This document shows, piece by piece, positions 63,466-64,000 of a DNA stretch of 64,000 nt. The stretch's first letter is position 1; each line of letters starts with the position of its first letter. A program made the position numbers and the translations under genes. Source of the DNA: Candidatus Gastranaerophilales bacterium (GTDB taxonomy: Bacteria > Cyanobacteriota > Vampirovibrionia > Gastranaerophilales > Gastranaerophilaceae); NCBI GenBank assembly GCA_017560095.1, contig JAFYOU010000002.1:62001-126000 (forward strand), written 5' to 3'. The notes below the pieces were generated by a model, which saw only the letters and a list, made by a program, of their open reading frames with translations, ran no database searches and was not told where the DNA came from.

Positions 63466-63816
63466 ATGCACATTCACGTTAATGGACGTAACATCGAAAT
63501 CACAGATGCAATTAAAGCTTACGTCAAAGAAAAAGCGGGTAAAGTTGCAGCACATTACGAGCAAATCGATGCAATTGACGCAATTTTATCTGTAATCAAA
63601 AACCCCTCCGTTAGTGACTCTCATATTGCCGAGATTAACTGTAAAATAGGTGGTGAAACAATCAGAGTAGAAGAACAAGCAGAAAGCATGTATGCTTCAA
63701 TTGACCTTGTTTGCGACAAACTTGATAGACAAGTTAAAAAATTCAAAGAAAAAGGATTATCAAAATCCAAAAACGAATCAATTAGAACAACAAGCCTAGA
63801 AGAGGCTGAGGTATAA
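63466..63816 (+). CDS. hpf: Ribosome hibernation promoting factor, short form
   Basis: Binds the decoding centre of idle ribosomes. The 116 residues match the short HPF/RaiA type: HIHVNGRNIEITDAIKAYV, AHYEQIDAIDAILSVIK, AEINCKIGG and SMYASIDLVCDKLDRQVKK. The C-terminal dimerisation domain of long HPF is absent; the tail is short and acidic. It has its own promoter and terminator. Confidence 0.93.
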   Translation: MHIHVNGRNIEITDAIKAYVKEKAGKVAAHYEQIDAIDAILSVIKNPSVSDSHIAEINCKIGGETIRVEEQAESMYASIDLVCDKLDRQVKKFKEKGLSKSKNESIRTTSLEEAEV

Positions 63817-63819
63817 AAT

Positions 63820-63845
63820 AAAAAGCTCGGGAAACCGAGCTTTTT
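63820..63845 (+). terminator. Terminator of hpf
   Basis: AAAAAGCTCGG, tetraloop GAAA, CCGAGCTTTTT. The stem is perfect. Confidence 0.9.
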
Positions 63846-63941
63846 AAATGCAATTTTACACAAACTCATTATTTTATACAAAACACGCCCTCTTTAAAAG
63901 AACCTCTTTTTATATTAAAATATATTTAAATTGGAGGAATT

Positions 63942-64000
63942 ATGAAAAAAATATTTGTTGTTTTATGCTTGATGATGTTTAATTTTGCGCTAGCTACCAC
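63942..64000 (+). CDS. Exported protein, 3'-truncated by window
   Basis: MKKIFVVLCLMMFNFALATT is a signal peptide. GGAGG lies 5 nt before ATG. The rest of the gene is outside the window. Confidence 0.75.
   Translation, partial: MKKIFVVLCLMMFNFALAT

Noticed and set aside
1..64000. Alternative genetic code with TGA read as an amino acid
   Set aside because: Long reading frames of conserved length contain no in-frame TGA, and TGA ends the 60-aa gene normally.

Overview
The window is AT-rich bacterial chromosome using the ordinary code, and it looks like a non-photosynthetic relative of cyanobacteria of the gut Melainabacteria / Gastranaerophilales type. This is inferred from the gene mix and protein style: a SKI2-like DSHCT helicase, a CHASE2 cyclase, a small flagellar operon, BioG-type biotin synthesis, and several lineage-style proteins of unknown function. 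No 16S rRNA gene is present, so the assignment is an inference.

Layout. 1-4.0 kb: 3' part of dnaX, then a GH13-type glucan enzyme. 4.0-4.3 kb: a tandem GC-richer intergenic repeat that carries terminators. 4.3-11.6 kb: plsY-der, a CHASE2 adenylate cyclase, recG and a HlyD-type adaptor. 11.7-16.8 kb: a forward cluster nupC, a 60-aa gene, tatD, an 85-aa gene, tlyA, a SEC-C protein and a membrane thioredoxin. 16.8-24.4 kb: DUF4127, typA, a second GC-richer repeat block, an Orn/Lys/Arg decarboxylase, queE, a DnaJ-like gene, tRNA-Arg and coaX. 24.4-34.5 kb: SKI2-like helicase, dut, a large unknown protein, metG, cysE, serA and a GNAT protein. 34.7-39.8 kb: fliJ-fliK-flgD-flgE (hook assembly). 39.9-45.6 kb: unknown membrane or repeat proteins, a rubredoxin missing from longer-ORF surveys, and a GH77-like glucanotransferase. 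45.6-55.05 kb: an integrated element in the 3' end of tRNA-Glu. 55.1-58.7 kb: an O-acetylation operon (hexapeptide transferase, AlgJ/AlgX-like, MBOAT). 58.9-64 kb: bioF-bioG-bioC on the minus strand, a secreted protein, an aminotransferase, hpf and the start of another exported protein.

The element (45707-55053) is bounded by perfect 25-bp direct repeats. One repeat is the end of tRNA-Glu plus downstream sequence, the other is at 55029. The element encodes a large serine recombinase, a 38-aa peptide, an HNH nuclease, several unknown proteins, a HEPN/Abi-like protein, a 21-bp-phased GTTAAC array and a small basic protein. The recombinase reading frame runs out of the element through attL and ends on a stop codon inside the antisense of the tRNA anticodon loop. 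If the two ends are joined as in a circle, the same frame continues for 24 different codons and stops 4 bp from the end of the convergent neighbour. Integration is therefore predicted to swap the recombinase C-terminus. The element also seems to supply a replacement terminator for the tRNA.

A second theme is gene expression. At least eleven genes have a -10-like hexamer exactly 6 nt before the start codon and no Shine-Dalgarno sequence, which predicts leaderless mRNAs. This rule moves two start codons (the decarboxylase and bioF) and reveals a 51-aa GTG-start gene at 51407. Other genes in the same window have clear AGGAGG-like sites, so both modes coexist.
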